A DNA stretch of 64,000 bases from Tetrahymena thermophila SB210 (GCF_000189635.1 NW_002475971.1:1-64000), one strand, 5' to 3'. Counted from the stretch's first letter, positions 14,181-27,751 are shown. Notes: generated by a model not told the origin, from the letters alone. Translations and numbers: made by a program.

Positions 14181-15527
14181 TCAGCTATAATAAATAGATT
14201 TTGAAATTCCTGTAGTTATACTATCCATCCAATTTTTGTCTTTGCTATCTTTCTTTTATTCTTTACCTATTTTAATTTAAAAATGATTATACTTGTTTAT
14301 TTATTATTTTAATTAATTTTTTTTTTGCACCTTGCCATTTAGCTACTAAAGGATACTGGCCTGGTCCAGGAACTATTTAGCTAGTTTTAGATTTTGTTTT
14401 CTTAGGGTCTTTAAAACGTTCTTCTGTTCCCATGTACCTTACTGAGCTCTTTTTGTTACCTCCTTCTTCTTGAGTTTTCACTAGCATCTTACCAAAAGTA
14501 GCATAGTCCAATGGATAGTTCATTTTGTAAGTACCAACATCAGGTAAACTTGATTTAGCAGTTTTACTTAACTTTGCTTTGTGAAAAGCAATCCATTTAT
14601 CAGGGCTCATGTTATCTTTATGGATTTTTGGCAATATAGGCTATTTATTTATTTCATTAAAAAATCATCATTTATTTTTAAATTTAATAGAACACTTCAA
14701 ATTATTAAGATAAAGATTTATAATCAAACGAAATGAGTTTTTTTTAATTTGTCTGCAATATTATAATTATTATTTACTCTTGGATTATAATTTCCAGGGC
14801 CTGGAAGAGTGCTTGAAAGATATTCATATTCTTGCAAGTAATTACTTCTTTCACCATATCTATTTTGTCAAATCAATTATATATTTATGCTTATTTAAAT
14901 TAATATAATGCAAATCACTTTAATTTTTTGTTCATTTTTTCTGCTTCTGCTTTGACTTGTTCGTCTGTTTTTAAAATATTATATTTTCCAGGACCAGGTA
15001 TACCTCTACGCTATTACTCTAAAAAGATCTGTTCTATGAAAGTATTTTTCTTTGTGTTTTTAGGAAGTTTTTTGCCTTTTTCAATTTCTGCGTCTGAAAC
15101 CCATTTGTAGGTAACATCATACTTTTAAGGTCCAGGATTTTATCCTCTAAATTTTATTTCATCTTCAAGGTAGCTTCCTCTTTTTGTTATGATTTTGTTA
15201 TTTTTAGTAGCCTTTCCTGATTTACTAATTTCTTCAAAATGCCTATCCTAAACAACTTTGAGATGATCAAAATATTTTTTGGGAACTTCATATCCATCCA
15301 AACCCCAAGCTGCATGTTATCTTGTTGATATGTTATACATCTCCATGATTGGCATTAAAGTCACTTATTTTAAAAAATTGTAAATAATGCATATAATTTA
15401 AATGCTTTTAAATAATTAATCATTTGTTTAATGTAACATATTCCCCCTAATCTGTATAAATAATATTAATTTTAGAGAATTCCATACTTGAGGCTGATTT
15501 TTAAACTGAAGGTAGAGATTAAGACAT
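14181..15527 (-). CDS. Sperm-tail PG-rich repeat (STPGR/SHIPPO-like) protein
   Basis: Minus-strand gene, start at 15527, TGA complement at 14181-14183. Introns: 15364-15487, 14860-14918, 14641-14729, 14267-14330; 336 aa with matching phases. Four PGPG-type repeats are visible: GQNPGPQKYDV, RGIPGPGKYNI, STLPGPGNYNP and QIVPGPGQYPL, plus a variant (SSLPDVGTYKM). This P-G-P-G-x-Y pattern defines the sperm-tail PG-rich repeat, known from ODF3/SHIPPO and other proteins of axonemal or cortical microtubules. The protein is otherwise basic, Lys-rich and soluble. The first exon is short (MSQSLPSVQKSAS); a start at the internal MPIMEMYN would also be possible. A ciliary microtubule-associated role is inferred from the family. 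Confidence 0.88.
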
Positions 15528-17224
15528 ATTTAAATAACTTGAATTTTATTAATCGATTAATCTACTTTATAAATAAAAGTTGCTTAGTATTTCCTTTTCA
15601 GCTATTTTTTTCACTGTATAATTTTAATTAAATTAGAAAACTAATAATAAACACTGCATAAAAAAAACAGTTTCTCAAATTAATAATCAATAAACTAAAA
15701 TGACTTTTATTTGATAATTTATTTAAGTAGTTTTTCCAAATAAAACAAATGATCATTTAAATCTATTATTAAATAAATTATTTAAATAGTAATTTTAATT
15801 AAAATAAATATTTCAAGGCTTTGAAGTAAATTAAAAATAATTTTTTATAAGCATTTAATTCATATTATATTTTAATTTTAATTTTCATTTCATATCTCAA
15901 TTCATAAATGAGATACTCTTAATTAAAATGAAATTAATAAATTAATCTAATAAAAATATATTTTATTTTAAGTTTAATATATTTTCTAAGTCCATTTACT
16001 ACATAAAAGTATATATAATATGTAATATATAAAATTCACATCATATAATAAATACTATTATTATTAAAATTAAAATTTAAAACATGTAGATGAGTTGATT
16101 TAGTATAACTTTAAAGATAATATTAAATAAAACAGCTAAGGTTAATCTTTCTTTAAAAAAAGTTATTTCTGTATAAGAAATTTTCAAAAAAGGGTATGTT
16201 AGGAGTGCAAAAAAATGTAAATTTACACCATAAATTTTAAAAGTTCCTTTATATTTATAGAAGAATAAAGAAAATAAATTTTTGTTGTAAAAGTAATATT
16301 TATTTTTATTGGTAGTTAATTGACTGTTATAGATCAATAAAGTTATAATTCTGGTAATGAAGGCAATAGTGTGGAAAATGATTTTTCAGATGACGGTATC
16401 ATTAAGAATTTATGATGATTAATTTTATGAAAATTATGAAGAATGTAGGAGGAAATTTATTATTGATAAAGATTTAATTAATGAATTTTATTAATTATTT
16501 AATTAAATATTTTTTTAGTGATAAGAATAGTTCTAAAAAATGATAATATCCAATTGAAGAAATAAAATTTTAAAAAAATCTAATTTTTTTTTCTTAAAAC
16601 GAATGATAACAGTAATAAGAATAATTTTATACTTAGATGAACAATATATTACCTTATTAATAGCAAAAAAGATATTTTTAAAATTTAAAAAAAACTATGT
16701 CATTTTATAAATTTTAATGTGTTTTTTATAATTTAAAATATTAAATTTTATTTATTATTTCCTTTAATAGTACCTCTCATTAGTATTAATTTGGTTGTTT
16801 GATTATCTTTTCATAAGTAACATCAAAGCTTTACGAAAAAAACTTAATTTTGGCCTTTTAAAACCTGTAAGCAAAAAGTTTTTTTAATAATTTTAATTAA
16901 GGTAAAGACTGTAAATAATAAATAAATTTTTAGAAAAAGTAAATAAATATTTGTTTTGTAAATAAAAGTTTACTTTTTAAATAATTAAATTTATGAAATT
17001 TTCTATTTTAAATAAATTAAATAATAAGAAATAGTTAAGTGATTTGTTTGAAATGAATATTTTTCTAATAAACACACATTTTATTTAAAATATACATTTT
17101 AAGTGAAGTGAAGGAAATGCTTATTTTTTTTCTTTTTATTTTCTATTTATTTGTTAATTTAATATAATATATGTATGTATAAAAATATTTTCTTTTTATT
17201 TATCTATCAGCTGTTTCAATATTC
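15528..17224. other. Intergenic with a weak, possibly decayed open stretch
   Basis: Mostly A/T tracts. On the + strand, 16060-16412 is open for about 115 codons and ends in a coding-like acidic stretch (NEGNSVENDFSDDGIIKNL). A shorter frame, 16357-16521, overlaps it out of phase (MKAIVWKM..YDDQFYENYEEC). The two together could be a frameshifted gene remnant, but at this base composition open frames of this size occur by chance. No gene is called. Confidence 0.4.
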
Positions 17225-19661
17225 TCAAACAGCTCTATAATAAGTAGCATCTTGTTCATAAGAATCCATAACTATGCCTTCTCTGTTATAAGCTCTATGA
17301 TACAATTTATCTTGAGTAATTTGAGTTACCCAAAAATTGTTAATACAAGCTGCTTTAGCAAAAATATCAAGACTCTTATTAAGTTTGCAGTAAAATGGAA
17401 TAGCACCATAAGCACCATCTCCAAGATAAACAGTTCCATCTTTCTCTACAACTTTATTACCTACCATAGGATATGTTCTCTTGAAAGTGTGAACATGATT
17501 TTCATAAACAGTAGCCATTCTATAAGTATCGAAATTAGGTACCCAATGGAATAATGCTCTAACTGTAGAAGGAGAGCTTTCTTCGTCGATGCTACCACAT
17601 GCGCTATTGAATAATTTACATTTTTATTAAAATTGTAGTTTGATATTAATTAATTTACCTATAAATTGGGACATGATAATTTGCAAATTTATATAGGCCA
17701 GTGCTGTTTTAGAGTACACTTACTATGTATTTTTCTTACCAGCCAGAGAAATCATGGAGATAACCAGAATCTAGACTGAGATAAACTGAGTTAGCAACTT
17801 CGTGGTGGAAAACTGTTCTTCTATTTATGATAGATGGAACTGTTTTAACAATGTTAAAGTCAGCATCTCTTTCATAATGTTAAGGGAAATATGTGAGGTA
17901 AGCAGGACCAACAGTATCAGTAAGAGTTACATTAACTAAAGGTAATTCGTTCAAACCAACATCGTGATTACCAACTGTCCAAACCATAGGGAGTAAATAA
18001 CCTAATTTGTTAAACATTTATTCAAGTCCACCAAGATAGAAATCCCATGCATAGTAACAAGTGTTGAAGTTATCATCGTAAGCGATATCTCCTCCCATGA
18101 AGAAGATATCAGGTTAAAGTGTAGCAACAAGTTAGTTAAATTAACGAGCAGGTTCAGTATTACCAGCATCACCAGCGTTAATCATTGTAATATTAAGATT
18201 TGGGTCATTTTTATCTGGTAATGTTCTATAGAACTATTTATTTAGAAGTATAATTAATTTTTTTATGAATAAAAAAAAGCTAATTTTAATTTAGAAAGAT
18301 CTCTTATTTTAATACACATTTGATTTAATTAATTATTATCTATATCATGATAAAGGTAATTTAATCAGAATGGTAATATCAAAGACTTTGCTGATGTAAT
18401 AAAGTTAATTATTAGTCATCGAGAAAAATAAGATTTATATTATTATTTTTTAATTCTTACATGTGTAGCTTGGACTGTGTCATCTCCAGCATATTTAATT
18501 TATATAACATATTTTGTTTTAGGAGTTAAACCAGAAATCAAAGCTGAGTGTACATTTCTTTATCCTTTTGACTCAACATCTATTTTTATATTTATAATTT
18601 ATGATTAAAAAAATCTAAATATGAATAATTTTGCATATTTTTATCATGAAAAATTGAAAATTAGATTGAAAAAAAAAATTTTTACAATCCAGCTCGAATA
18701 AAACTGATGATTATTGATTTCTTAATTAGGCTGTCTTATTATTGAGATAATATTCTTCAAGATCATAATAGACAGTGACATTGTTGATTGCTTTGTTTGT
18801 ATGAATGTTGATAAAGACATCGTTAGCTGTATTTTCAGGGAGTGTTGCATACAAATGGCAAGGTGGTCCTGGAGGACAAGAATCATTCAATTAGAATATA
18901 CGAGTGAACTAAGTGTTGATTTAGAAACCGAGAAGTTCGTTATAGTATCCTATGTTATCGTTATAGAATGCAAGACAAGTATTGTGGAAAAATGAAGGAA
19001 CTAAAATGCAGTAAAGCAATTAAGCGATAATAGTCTTCTTAGAAGGTTTTTTTGAGTATGTAATAGTTTCTTGTCTTTAGGATTCGTTAACATATTAATG
19101 ATAGTGCTCTTCAGTATGAGTATCTACGTAGTACTTAGCAGCATAAATTCCTATCATTAATAAAATAGATACAGAAGTCCAAATGACTTAGAAAGCACCA
19201 AGTACCAAAGGACAGATAGTCAAAAAGAAGTAGGTAGCTCCATAGAAAAAATCTGCTGTCTATTCATAACAATTTCTGTTAAACTTTATTGGGATATTTT
19301 AATCTCCATTATTGTAAAAAGCAACGTTATCGCTACTTGTTAGAAGTTATTATCCATAGATTTGATGAGTCGAATTTAAATTGATATTTTAGGAGCTTTG
19401 CATGTAGTTTGTCAATTCCATGTTACCAAAATTATTTCCATTAGCTTGCGCCCTTAAGAATCTGTACTAACTTGTTCCTTGTTTTTGGGCATCTTCCTCT
19501 TTGTGTCTCTTTAGGGTTCCTAATCTACGGAATATTAAGTTTAACACAAAGCATATGAATGCCAAAATAAAGGCTACGCTAGAGCCTGTCAACGCAAAAT
19601 AGTCATGGTAATTAAGCCTTTTACCAGATAATATTGGCACCCAACGATAATTACTTCCCAT
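17225..19661 (-). CDS. Membrane-anchored purple-acid-phosphatase-type metallophosphoesterase
   Basis: Start at 19661, TGA complement 17225-17227, introns 18580-18685, 18234-18460 and 17604-17658, 682 aa. Residues 1-45 hold a membrane segment (about 26-44). Hydrophobic segments follow at about 141-176 and 210-227, so the N-terminus is multi-pass. After a Cys/Pro segment (DSCPPGPPCHLY) and an FN3-like stretch comes the catalytic domain with all five metal motifs of the family: GDAG (386-389), GGDIAYDD (412-419), GNHD (453-456), NYHVPIY (His 552) and NHVHTFKR (592-599). These bind the dinuclear metal centre that hydrolyses phosphomonoesters; GGDxxY supplies the tyrosine ligand of purple enzymes. 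The catalytic domain is presumably luminal or extracellular. Regulation not visible. Confidence 0.92.
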
Positions 19662-20760
19662 ATTATGTCAGAATATTGATAGTTTGTAATTATAAGCTAA
19701 ATTTGTTTTAATGTTTGATCGGATTTATTCCAACTTCCTTGATCAAATTTCTGCTCTTTTTAATTTATTGTCTTTTGTTAATTAATTAATTATGTGATAA
19801 ATCAGCTTTCTAATTTCTTAATGTTTTCTCAAAAGTTTTTAAAAAGTAAATAAGTACATTAGTTTTTTTGTGGAAAGCTCAAGCATCATACTCAATAAAT
19901 ATTTTTGGAAATAGTAAAAAATAAGTATATAGAGTCATTTATACATTTAATTTATTGTAATTTAATTATATCTAAGACAATATTCTTTTACAAAATTTGT
20001 AAAGCTTATATCTCCTAAATTAGCTCACCAGTTTAAGTTACCCAAATCATAAATAACCTTCTAAATTTGTTTATTTATTTTTCATTTCCCTATTGTTAAA
20101 ATAAATAAGGAAAACATTAACAACAATTCTAACTTACTCAAATTTGATTATTTTCTTGATAAAAACACACTTAGATTCTTCAAGAAATATGAATATTTTA
20201 CAATTACCATTAAATTCTATTATTTTTGTCTAAATGTTTTAATTACTCAACAAAGATAGAATAAATAAATCAATTAGTCAACATCTCAATTATTTTATTT
20301 TCATTTTTTATGATATTAAATTTAATTAAAATTTTACCTGTTTAATTATCAATTCACACAAAATAGAAAATTGATTTTAAAACAAAATCAAATAAATTAT
20401 TATAAAATAAATATAAATTTTATAATAAACCTTGAAAATATAAAAAAATATTTATTTGAGTTTTATTAAATATTTTTAATCTATAAATGATAAAATTTAA
20501 AAGATAAGCTGTTAAGAATACATATTTGCTTTTTTACCAAAATAAATTTATTGATGAAAAATCTTAAAATAATTAAAACTTGAAGTTGGAACTAATTTCT
20601 CTTTAATTTTAATAAAAAAAAATGATTCATTTTTTTTCTTTTATTTTGATATTAAAAACTGTTTATAAAATATATGTTTTGATTTACACATACATTTCTT
20701 TTATGAATATAGTTTAGTATTTAATATTTTTTACATTCTATAAGATAAAATTTAACTGAG
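19662..20760. other. Intergenic, AT-rich
   Basis: 5' flank of the phosphatase gene and 3' flank of the calpain-like gene. No coding-like frame or notable repeat seen. Confidence 0.65.
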
Positions 20761-22531
20761 TCAAAATATCAAGATAAGTTCATCCTTTGAATATGATTGA
20801 AAAATAATTTCTCTATCAGTAAACAGATTTGTATTTTCTTATACATTAGATTTAGAAATAAAATCTATATTTATTTAATACTGTTAATTGTTATTTAGTA
20901 TTTTAAAAAAATTATCTAATCCATAATCTTAACTTTATATAAAATTATAGTATTTATCTATTTCTAAACTGTTTGAGTATAAGATTTGATCATTTTAAGA
21001 TATCTAAAAGTTAATTAGAGAAAACTCTTTTTAATATTTTAATGGCAATATCATACTAAAATTTACTTCTTGGAGAGTATTACTTTTTATTTGAAAATTT
21101 ATATTTTTAGACATTTTTATTTTTTTCTGTCTATTTTTGTAATTTTTTCTTACAACACCTATTGATAAATACTCAATTTCAGTAGAAAATTATTAAGTTG
21201 TATAAATTATGCTATCAGAGTTGCCTGTTTCCTCAAAAATACAAATTTCATTATTTAGAACTTCGCATAAATTTAGAGAGTGATGAAGATTCTAAAATTT
21301 TTTAATATTTTTTTTCGTTGTAGCCACTACCAAGTATTCTTAATTTAAGTAATTCTTCAATAAATCAAATAAATATTTCTTAGAGTTTTCACATTAAAAG
21401 CTTTCTTTTAAAGTTACATAGTTATTAATATAAATATCAAAAATAAAATATTTTACTATTTAAATCTATAGAAATCACAGGAACATTGAATAAATCTAAT
21501 ATGCAAATATCTACTGGATAAGATAAATCTTAAGAAAAACCACCTAGCTTTTTTATCCATGCTTTTTCTAGAATGTTAAAATAAACCGAATCCTTTGAAA
21601 TTTTTGAAGCATAAGACTACTTTTGCTTAACGTCATAAAGAAATCTATCATCTACTTATATGATAGCTTCTTAGCCTTATTAATACATTTTCAAATTATA
21701 TTAACCTGAAAAAGAAAGATGGGAATCTTCTTATTTGTTTTAAAAAATATTATAAATAAGTTATTCATTTTTAGATATAATGGCAGCTTTTATAATGCTT
21801 ATGAGATAGCAATTTCCTATATTTACAGATTAATTTATATGATTACAAATAATTTGTTGAGGGAAGAGCTTAATTTTTTAAATTTGAATATTCAATATCT
21901 CTGATATTCTATAAAGCTTAAATGTAGGATTTTTTTTAATTACTTAATTATAATTAATTTAATTATCTTCAAAAGCAAAATAAGTTGATAAGAACTCCTA
22001 CTTTAAATTAAATTTTGAGATGTCTAACTTTTTTTGAAGAATTTAGCTGTTATCTAAAACAATTTTTTCATTTAGGCAATAATTAATGAAAGCTTCTGAA
22101 TATGCTTAGATTTAAAATTTAATTAAATATTTTACTAAATAATTTCCTTTGTTTATACATATATCATAAATATTTTATCCTCTATAGTCTCTGAGAAAAA
22201 ATATTCTATCATCAATATTTTAGCATTATTTCAAAGCTAAAAAGTATTCAATAACTGAAAATTTAGATAGTTCAAATGCAAGATGTAAACTATTTTAGTA
22301 TTTGCTCTAGTCAAAGTGGTTTATCCCTTGAATTATAGAATAGTTTCGTATTTAAAAGTAAAATTAAAGATTAATAATATCCTCATCTTTTATAGCTTAA
22401 TATATGTTAATTTAATCAGAAATCCTAATACGCTGTTCAAATACTTATTCTATTAATTGCTAATTTTCGTTCTCAAAAATAAAAGAACTCTATGAATTTT
22501 TTAAAGATGTTCCTAAAGATTTATTTCCCAT
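20761..22531 (-). CDS. Calpain-like (peptidase C2) protein with incomplete catalytic triad
   Basis: Start at 22531, TGA complement 20761-20763, one intron 21405-21456, 572 aa. Residues about 45-160 look ankyrin-like (SLHLAFELSKFSVIEYFL, YRGQNIYDICINKGN). From about 230 the calpain protease fold is recognisable: QSVNIGNCYLISIIKAA (234-250) matches the Q..G.CWF active-site helix with Gln234 and Cys241. GQYNLKMYQQGQEAIIQVDD (276-295) and NILEKAWIKKLGGF (319-332) match conserved substrate-cleft segments. HHSLNLCEVL (399-408) aligns with the GHAYS-type His segment. The expected NPWG Asn/Trp segment is not visible afterwards; the sequence goes to EICIFEETGN. The family is Ca-dependent Cys proteases; here activity is doubtful and a non-catalytic role is possible. 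Confidence 0.8.
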
Positions 22532-22994
22532 TTTAATTTTTAAAAAGTAAAAATAAACTTTAGATTTTTTACAAAATAAAAATCAAAAATGTGTAAAAAA
22601 AAATAATAAATAATAACAAAAAAATTTGTTTAATAGATAAATTTATTTATTTTTATAAACATAAATTCTACAATAGTTACCAATATTTTAATCTATTTAT
22701 ATAATATACACAAACAAATAATTTGAAAATTGATTTTGTTGTGGCGTGAAAACATTTTATTTATTTAGTTATTTACTTACATTTTCAATATTAGTTTAGT
22801 AAATTGCTTATATATTTTAATATAAGCCAATAATTTTAACATATTTATTTTTTTATTTATTTATTTAACTAATTTATTTCTTTTTGATTAGTATTATTAT
22901 TAATTTAATTTATTTTTTTTCTCCTTTAATTTAATTTAAGCTTATTAATTATTTTTATTTATTTACTTATTCATTCTCTCACATTTTATTGATC
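22532..22994. other. Intergenic, AT-rich
   Basis: Promoter side of the calpain-like gene. Holds short T-rich runs with recurring TTTATTTATTTA; no gene seen. Confidence 0.65.
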
Positions 22995-25834
22995 TCAAAG
23001 GATACGAGAATATCTTTTTTGGATGGACTATTAATGTACTGATCCATTTGGAGAAGGTGATCTGTTAGGAGAGGATGAATCTAAGCAATGTGCAACACCA
23101 GATGGTTTCCAAACTGGTGGATGCAAGTAACTTCTTATTATTTCAACTGTTTTTTGATCAGAATAATCCCTCAATTCTCTTGGTTTAAGATTTAATTTAG
23201 GACGCATTCCTTTCCATAATATTAGTTCGTGTTTTTTCAAAAGAATTTCTCTATTTTTCTTATTTGATCTTTTTATATTTGGTGAGACTGACTCATTTAA
23301 AGGTGGAAGCAAAGTAGCGTTACTTCCACTTTTTCCTCTTCTTAGTCGAACTCTTTCTGACGATATTGTATTTTAACTATTTGGGTGAGTTTAAGTAGAT
23401 CTAGATTCAGTATCTCTCTTTTACTGTACACTAATGCTTCTTTTTTGTGAGCTTAATCCATTACTGCTTTGTTACTAATCAGTTTCATCATAGCCTAAAT
23501 CATATGCAGTTTAATAATTCAAATCTGCTTAATGTCCTTAATCTTTTTTTCCAGGATAACTTCTCATGCTTTAGATATCAAATGAGTTATTATGACTCTT
23601 TATATGGGGTAGCTTCGTTGAAAAATCTGAAACAGATGGAGGTGTCTGTTATGAATGGTAGCCAATATTAGACCCACTACCATGAGGGTTTGATGTAGGA
23701 ACAGTTTTGCTTTCTTCAGTGAGAACAGGTGTATGAGGATTAAATTATCTCTTAGTCATAGAACCTTGGTAAATTCCTCTAGGTGTAGAATTTTCTTCTG
23801 AAATACTTTTGAAAGATCTGTACTAACTTTATCCATTTGATCCAGGGCCATTTTATTTAAATATATTATTTACAAAAGTTCCCTTTTTAATACCTTCGCC
23901 AGGAATATAGAGTTCACCTTCACCACATTGAATACCTCTCTCCCATTCGCTTTTAAATTTTAATTGTATAAATTATTGTCACCGAAAAAAAAAAATGATA
24001 TACCCTTTATAATATGAAGTGTCTGTCCAATACATTTCTCCATATCCATGTCTTAAATCTTCAAAATACTCACCTTTGTAAATATTTCCTGATGCCCATG
24101 TAAACACACCATAACCACATCTTTTATCGTTTATATACTCACCTTCGTATGTGTCAGTTATTTTGGCGTCTTTCTTTTTTCTCCAAATACCTAATTTATT
24201 TATTTATTAGAATAAAAAAAATTCTTTGATTTTATTTATTTATTTACCCTATCCATGTCTGAGTCCATTTTTGAAATAGCCTTTGTAGTGAGCTCCATCT
24301 TTCCAAAAATACTCACCATATCCTTCTGGACGACCATTAGCATATTACCCAATATAAATATCTCCATTTGAGAATCTTTCCTAGCCCTTACCATGCTTAA
24401 GACAGCATTTGAAATCTCCTTCATAAACATCGCCTTTTTGAAAATGAATGAATAAATATCAATTTTATTAACTTTCTTAAATTTTTACCATTTATCCACT
24501 TGTGCACACCTTTTCCATCTGCCTTACCGAATTTCCATTCTCCTGTATAACTATCACCTCTGACTCCCATCCATTAGCCACTGCCATGCTTCATACCATT
24601 CACCCACTCTCCATCATAAATTTCTCCATTATACCAAATATAAGTGCCAAAGCCTTCAGGCTTTCCATTTACAAAATAACCTTCATATGCATTTCCATTA
24701 GGATAAAGCTCAAATCCTCTTCCAAATTTAGCATCATTCTACCAATCCCCTTCATAAAGTCTTCCAGAAAAATACATCATCAACCCTATATGATAAAAAA
24801 ATGAAAAAAATAAATTAAAATTATTATAATATTTTAAAAAAATCAATTTATTTACCTTTGCCTGTTCTAGAACTATTTTATACTTCACCATAATAAATAC
24901 ATTATTTATAGCGCTTTAATCTGAGATATTAACTCTTATTTAGCTCCTCCATATTTAATATTTCAGTAGAATGTACCTTGTGATTTTAAAAATATTCTAA
25001 TAGCTATTAAGGATCCATTGGTTAAGTAAGATCTTATCTTATTTTTTCTGCTTTATTAATACGCATTTGAAGGTAATCTTAATAAGAACTTTGAGGATTA
25101 GTTTAGTCTCCATCCATTTCTCCTAGTTTTCTTAACTTTTCATTCAAATTATTAATCATTTCCAAATTATCTTATATGTGCCTAATTTAAGAAGAGTCTT
25201 TTTTAGAAATTTGAGAGTCTTTCATGCTTTCGTTTTTAATTTCACTCCCATTTCTTTAACGTTAAATTGATTCACTCCTCTTTTTTAAAGGAGATTTACT
25301 TGTATTTGGGCTTCCTGCAATCTAATTGCTCGAGCTTATGCTATTGAGCTAACTTCCATTTTCCAATTCCTATTGCATCGCTGTGTTTTACTAAGGAGAT
25401 TGCTATACTAAATTTTTTAAAAAATTTAATTTTGATTAATCAAACTTGCTAATTTCATATTTTAAAACAATAATTTGTTGTATTGCTTTTATCAATTAAT
25501 ATTTAATTTTTTATACTTTTTGAACTACTGTCATCGATTTTTTTATGTATTGATATTCTCTTTTAGCCGCTTGGTGGCCTTTTCTTGCTATGACTGTCAC
25601 TTTTTGGTGTTTTAGATTATTCTATTTATTATGCCCTTATTTTGTAAAAAAAACATATTTTTACAATCATAAATATTTTTTTCAAAAATATTACTCTAAT
25701 TTGGGTGATTTTACAGGAGATTCAACCTATTTTTAATGAGAATCATTTACAACTTATGATTAAGTTGAAGCTATATCATCTCCATTTAATTATTTTTATG
25801 ACTCCTGTGCTGATAAATTATATTAATCAGCCAT
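22995..25834 (-). CDS. MORN-repeat protein
   Basis: Start at 25834 (MADQYNLSAQES), TGA complement 22995-22997. Introns 25636-25694, 25408-25516, 24786-24855, 24434-24488, 24191-24247 and 23950-24003; 811 aa. The N-terminal 250 residues are S/Q/K-rich. About ten MORN repeats follow at about 255-500, with the Y-x-G-x-[WF]-x-x-G-x-x-x-G-x-G pattern (YEGDWQNDAKFGRGFELY, YEGYFVNGKPEGFGTYIW, YKGEYFEDLRHGYGEMYW). The C-terminal 300 residues are Ser/Pro/Arg-rich and disordered. MORN repeats bind membranes or act as rigid scaffolds, and in protists are common in cortex and ciliary proteins. Introns fall between repeats. No kinase domain (as in PIP5K-MORN fusions) is present. Confidence 0.92.
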
Positions 25835-27751
25835 TTCAAAGATATTTATATTAAATATTCAACTTTTTTTTTCTAAATTATTTTTAATAATGAGCTTACT
25901 TGCAAAAATATAGCTTTTCCTCTTTGTAAAATTAATATTGATAAACTTTATTTGTTAATTTTTGATAAATAGAAATATTATTAATTTCCTTTGTTTATTT
26001 TTTGTTAAATAAGAATATTTGTTAATTAATAATTTAGCTTGATGATAATTTAATGGTATTGATTGCCATTTTCTTATCTATACCCATGTATTATTCTAAA
26101 TTAGTATTCAAAAAATTTTTTTTCACTGCTTTATTTACCAATGAATTAATCATTATTTTATGATTATCTAATTTTTGGTTTTTTTGCATCAATAATTAGT
26201 TATTTCCATTCACAAATTTGAAAATAATAAATAAAAGTTATTTTCCTTATCAAAATTATATTAATATTTTACCATTAAATAGAATTGTATTTTAAAAATA
26301 AGCTTTGAATGTAAATAAGAGATATAAAATTAAGGTTAATTTAGCATCTATTTCTACTTCAAATAAAAATAAAATTAATATTTCGTTCTAAAAATTAATT
26401 AAATAGGAGATAAATTAGCCTTAGTTCTAAGAATTTTATGACTTTAATCTAAATTCTAAGTTACTATTCAAAATATTTGTTTTTTAAAACCTTATCAAAT
26501 TATCTAATTGATTACAATTAATTAAAATATTTAAATATAATCTGTATATTAATTGAACTTAAAATTTTAAAAATAGACATAAATGTGTAGATGATTAACT
26601 TTTTAAAGAGGAATTAAATCAATTTTAAAGTAATTCAGCTATTATTCTATATTAGAATTTGTCTTTTATGATTAAATAAAGTTAAATTTTTTTTTATATT
26701 TTTTGATTAATAATAAATATCTAAGATTTGTTGTGATAAAAAATCTATTAAATATCCTCATTAAACCAATAAATGTATTGAGAAATAAGTAAATAAATGG
26801 TCATTATAAGTATTTCCATTTATTTTGGATTTAAACTTATTTTACCTCTTTTAAAATTTTAAGATGTTTTAGATTATCTAAATATAAAAATATAATTTAT
26901 CACTTTAGCAATTTTTAATTTAAAAGAAATAATATTAAATTATTAATAAAATTAATTTTAATTTTAACTTATCTTTCAAAAAAAAATAAATTTTAAAATC
27001 ACTACATACTTTGGAGAAAGTTATTAAACTTATATAAATAACTAAAAAGTTTATTTAAGTAAGAAACTATAAAATTATTAAGATAATAGTTGATTGAGTT
27101 AATTTACACTTAGCTCATATCTAACTAACTTCAAAATTTTAATTTTATTTTTTTGTGATAAATAAACAATAAATGAGAAGTACAAATATTAAATTAGTTC
27201 AGCAAAATCTCATAAAGAATCGATTTGATATTTCATAAATTGAAGCTATAAAAATAAAAATATGATCAATTACTTTATATATTTATTAACTGAAATCACT
27301 TTTCAAATAAAAAAATTCATTTTAAATTATTAAATGCTATTGAGAAAATTATTGAACTTAAATAAATAAAAAGTAAATTTAAATAGGAAATAATCAATTT
27401 AAGATAAAAAGTAATTGAATTTATTTACACTTTGTTAATTACTAACTAAAAAAAAAAATTTGATTTTATACTGGAAATTATTATTTTGATATTTTTTATT
27501 GAAATTAAATAAAATTCTATTTAATATTTAAAATATCTTAATAACAACAACTTTTCATGCAATAATTAATTATTATAAAAATAATAATTTACAAAGAGTT
27601 TTGAAAAATAGCTTTAATTAAATCAAAGTTATATATAAATAACAATAAAAAAATAAAAACTAATTTGTTAAACTATTAAAATTTGTTAAATTAGTTAAGC
27701 TGATAAGTGTTACTTTAGATTTTAATCTTTAATAGGTAGATTATAAACAAA
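25835..27751. other. Divergent intergenic region, AT-rich
   Basis: 1.9 kb between the divergent MORN and B-box/SPRY genes; it must contain both promoters. No coding-like frame. Includes a diverged tandem duplication listed separately. Confidence 0.65.
26885..27480. repeat. Diverged two-copy tandem duplication, about 325 bp period
   Basis: Two successive segments share ordered landmarks: GAGAAAGTTATTAAACTTA near 27013 and GAGAAAATTATTGAACTTA near 27342; then a stretch ending in TTAATTTACACTT near 27098 and TTTATTTACACTT near 27421, each followed by a TAACTAA-containing tail. Spacing is about 325 bases in both cases. The copies differ at many positions, so the duplication is old. Non-coding. 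Confidence 0.55.

Noticed and set aside
16077..16337. Standard-code minus-strand frame of 86 aa
   Set aside because: Composition is that of AT-rich spacer (F/Y/K/N/L), with no domain or initiation context.
16060..16521. Two overlapping + frames that could be a frameshifted gene
   Set aside because: Neither has a recognised domain, and the length is within chance for a single-stop code. Reported only as a weak remark in the intergenic entry.
17604..17745. A longer intron in the phosphatase gene removing 17660-17745
   Set aside because: That stretch encodes the conserved YHVP segment in frame, so only 17604-17658 is intron.
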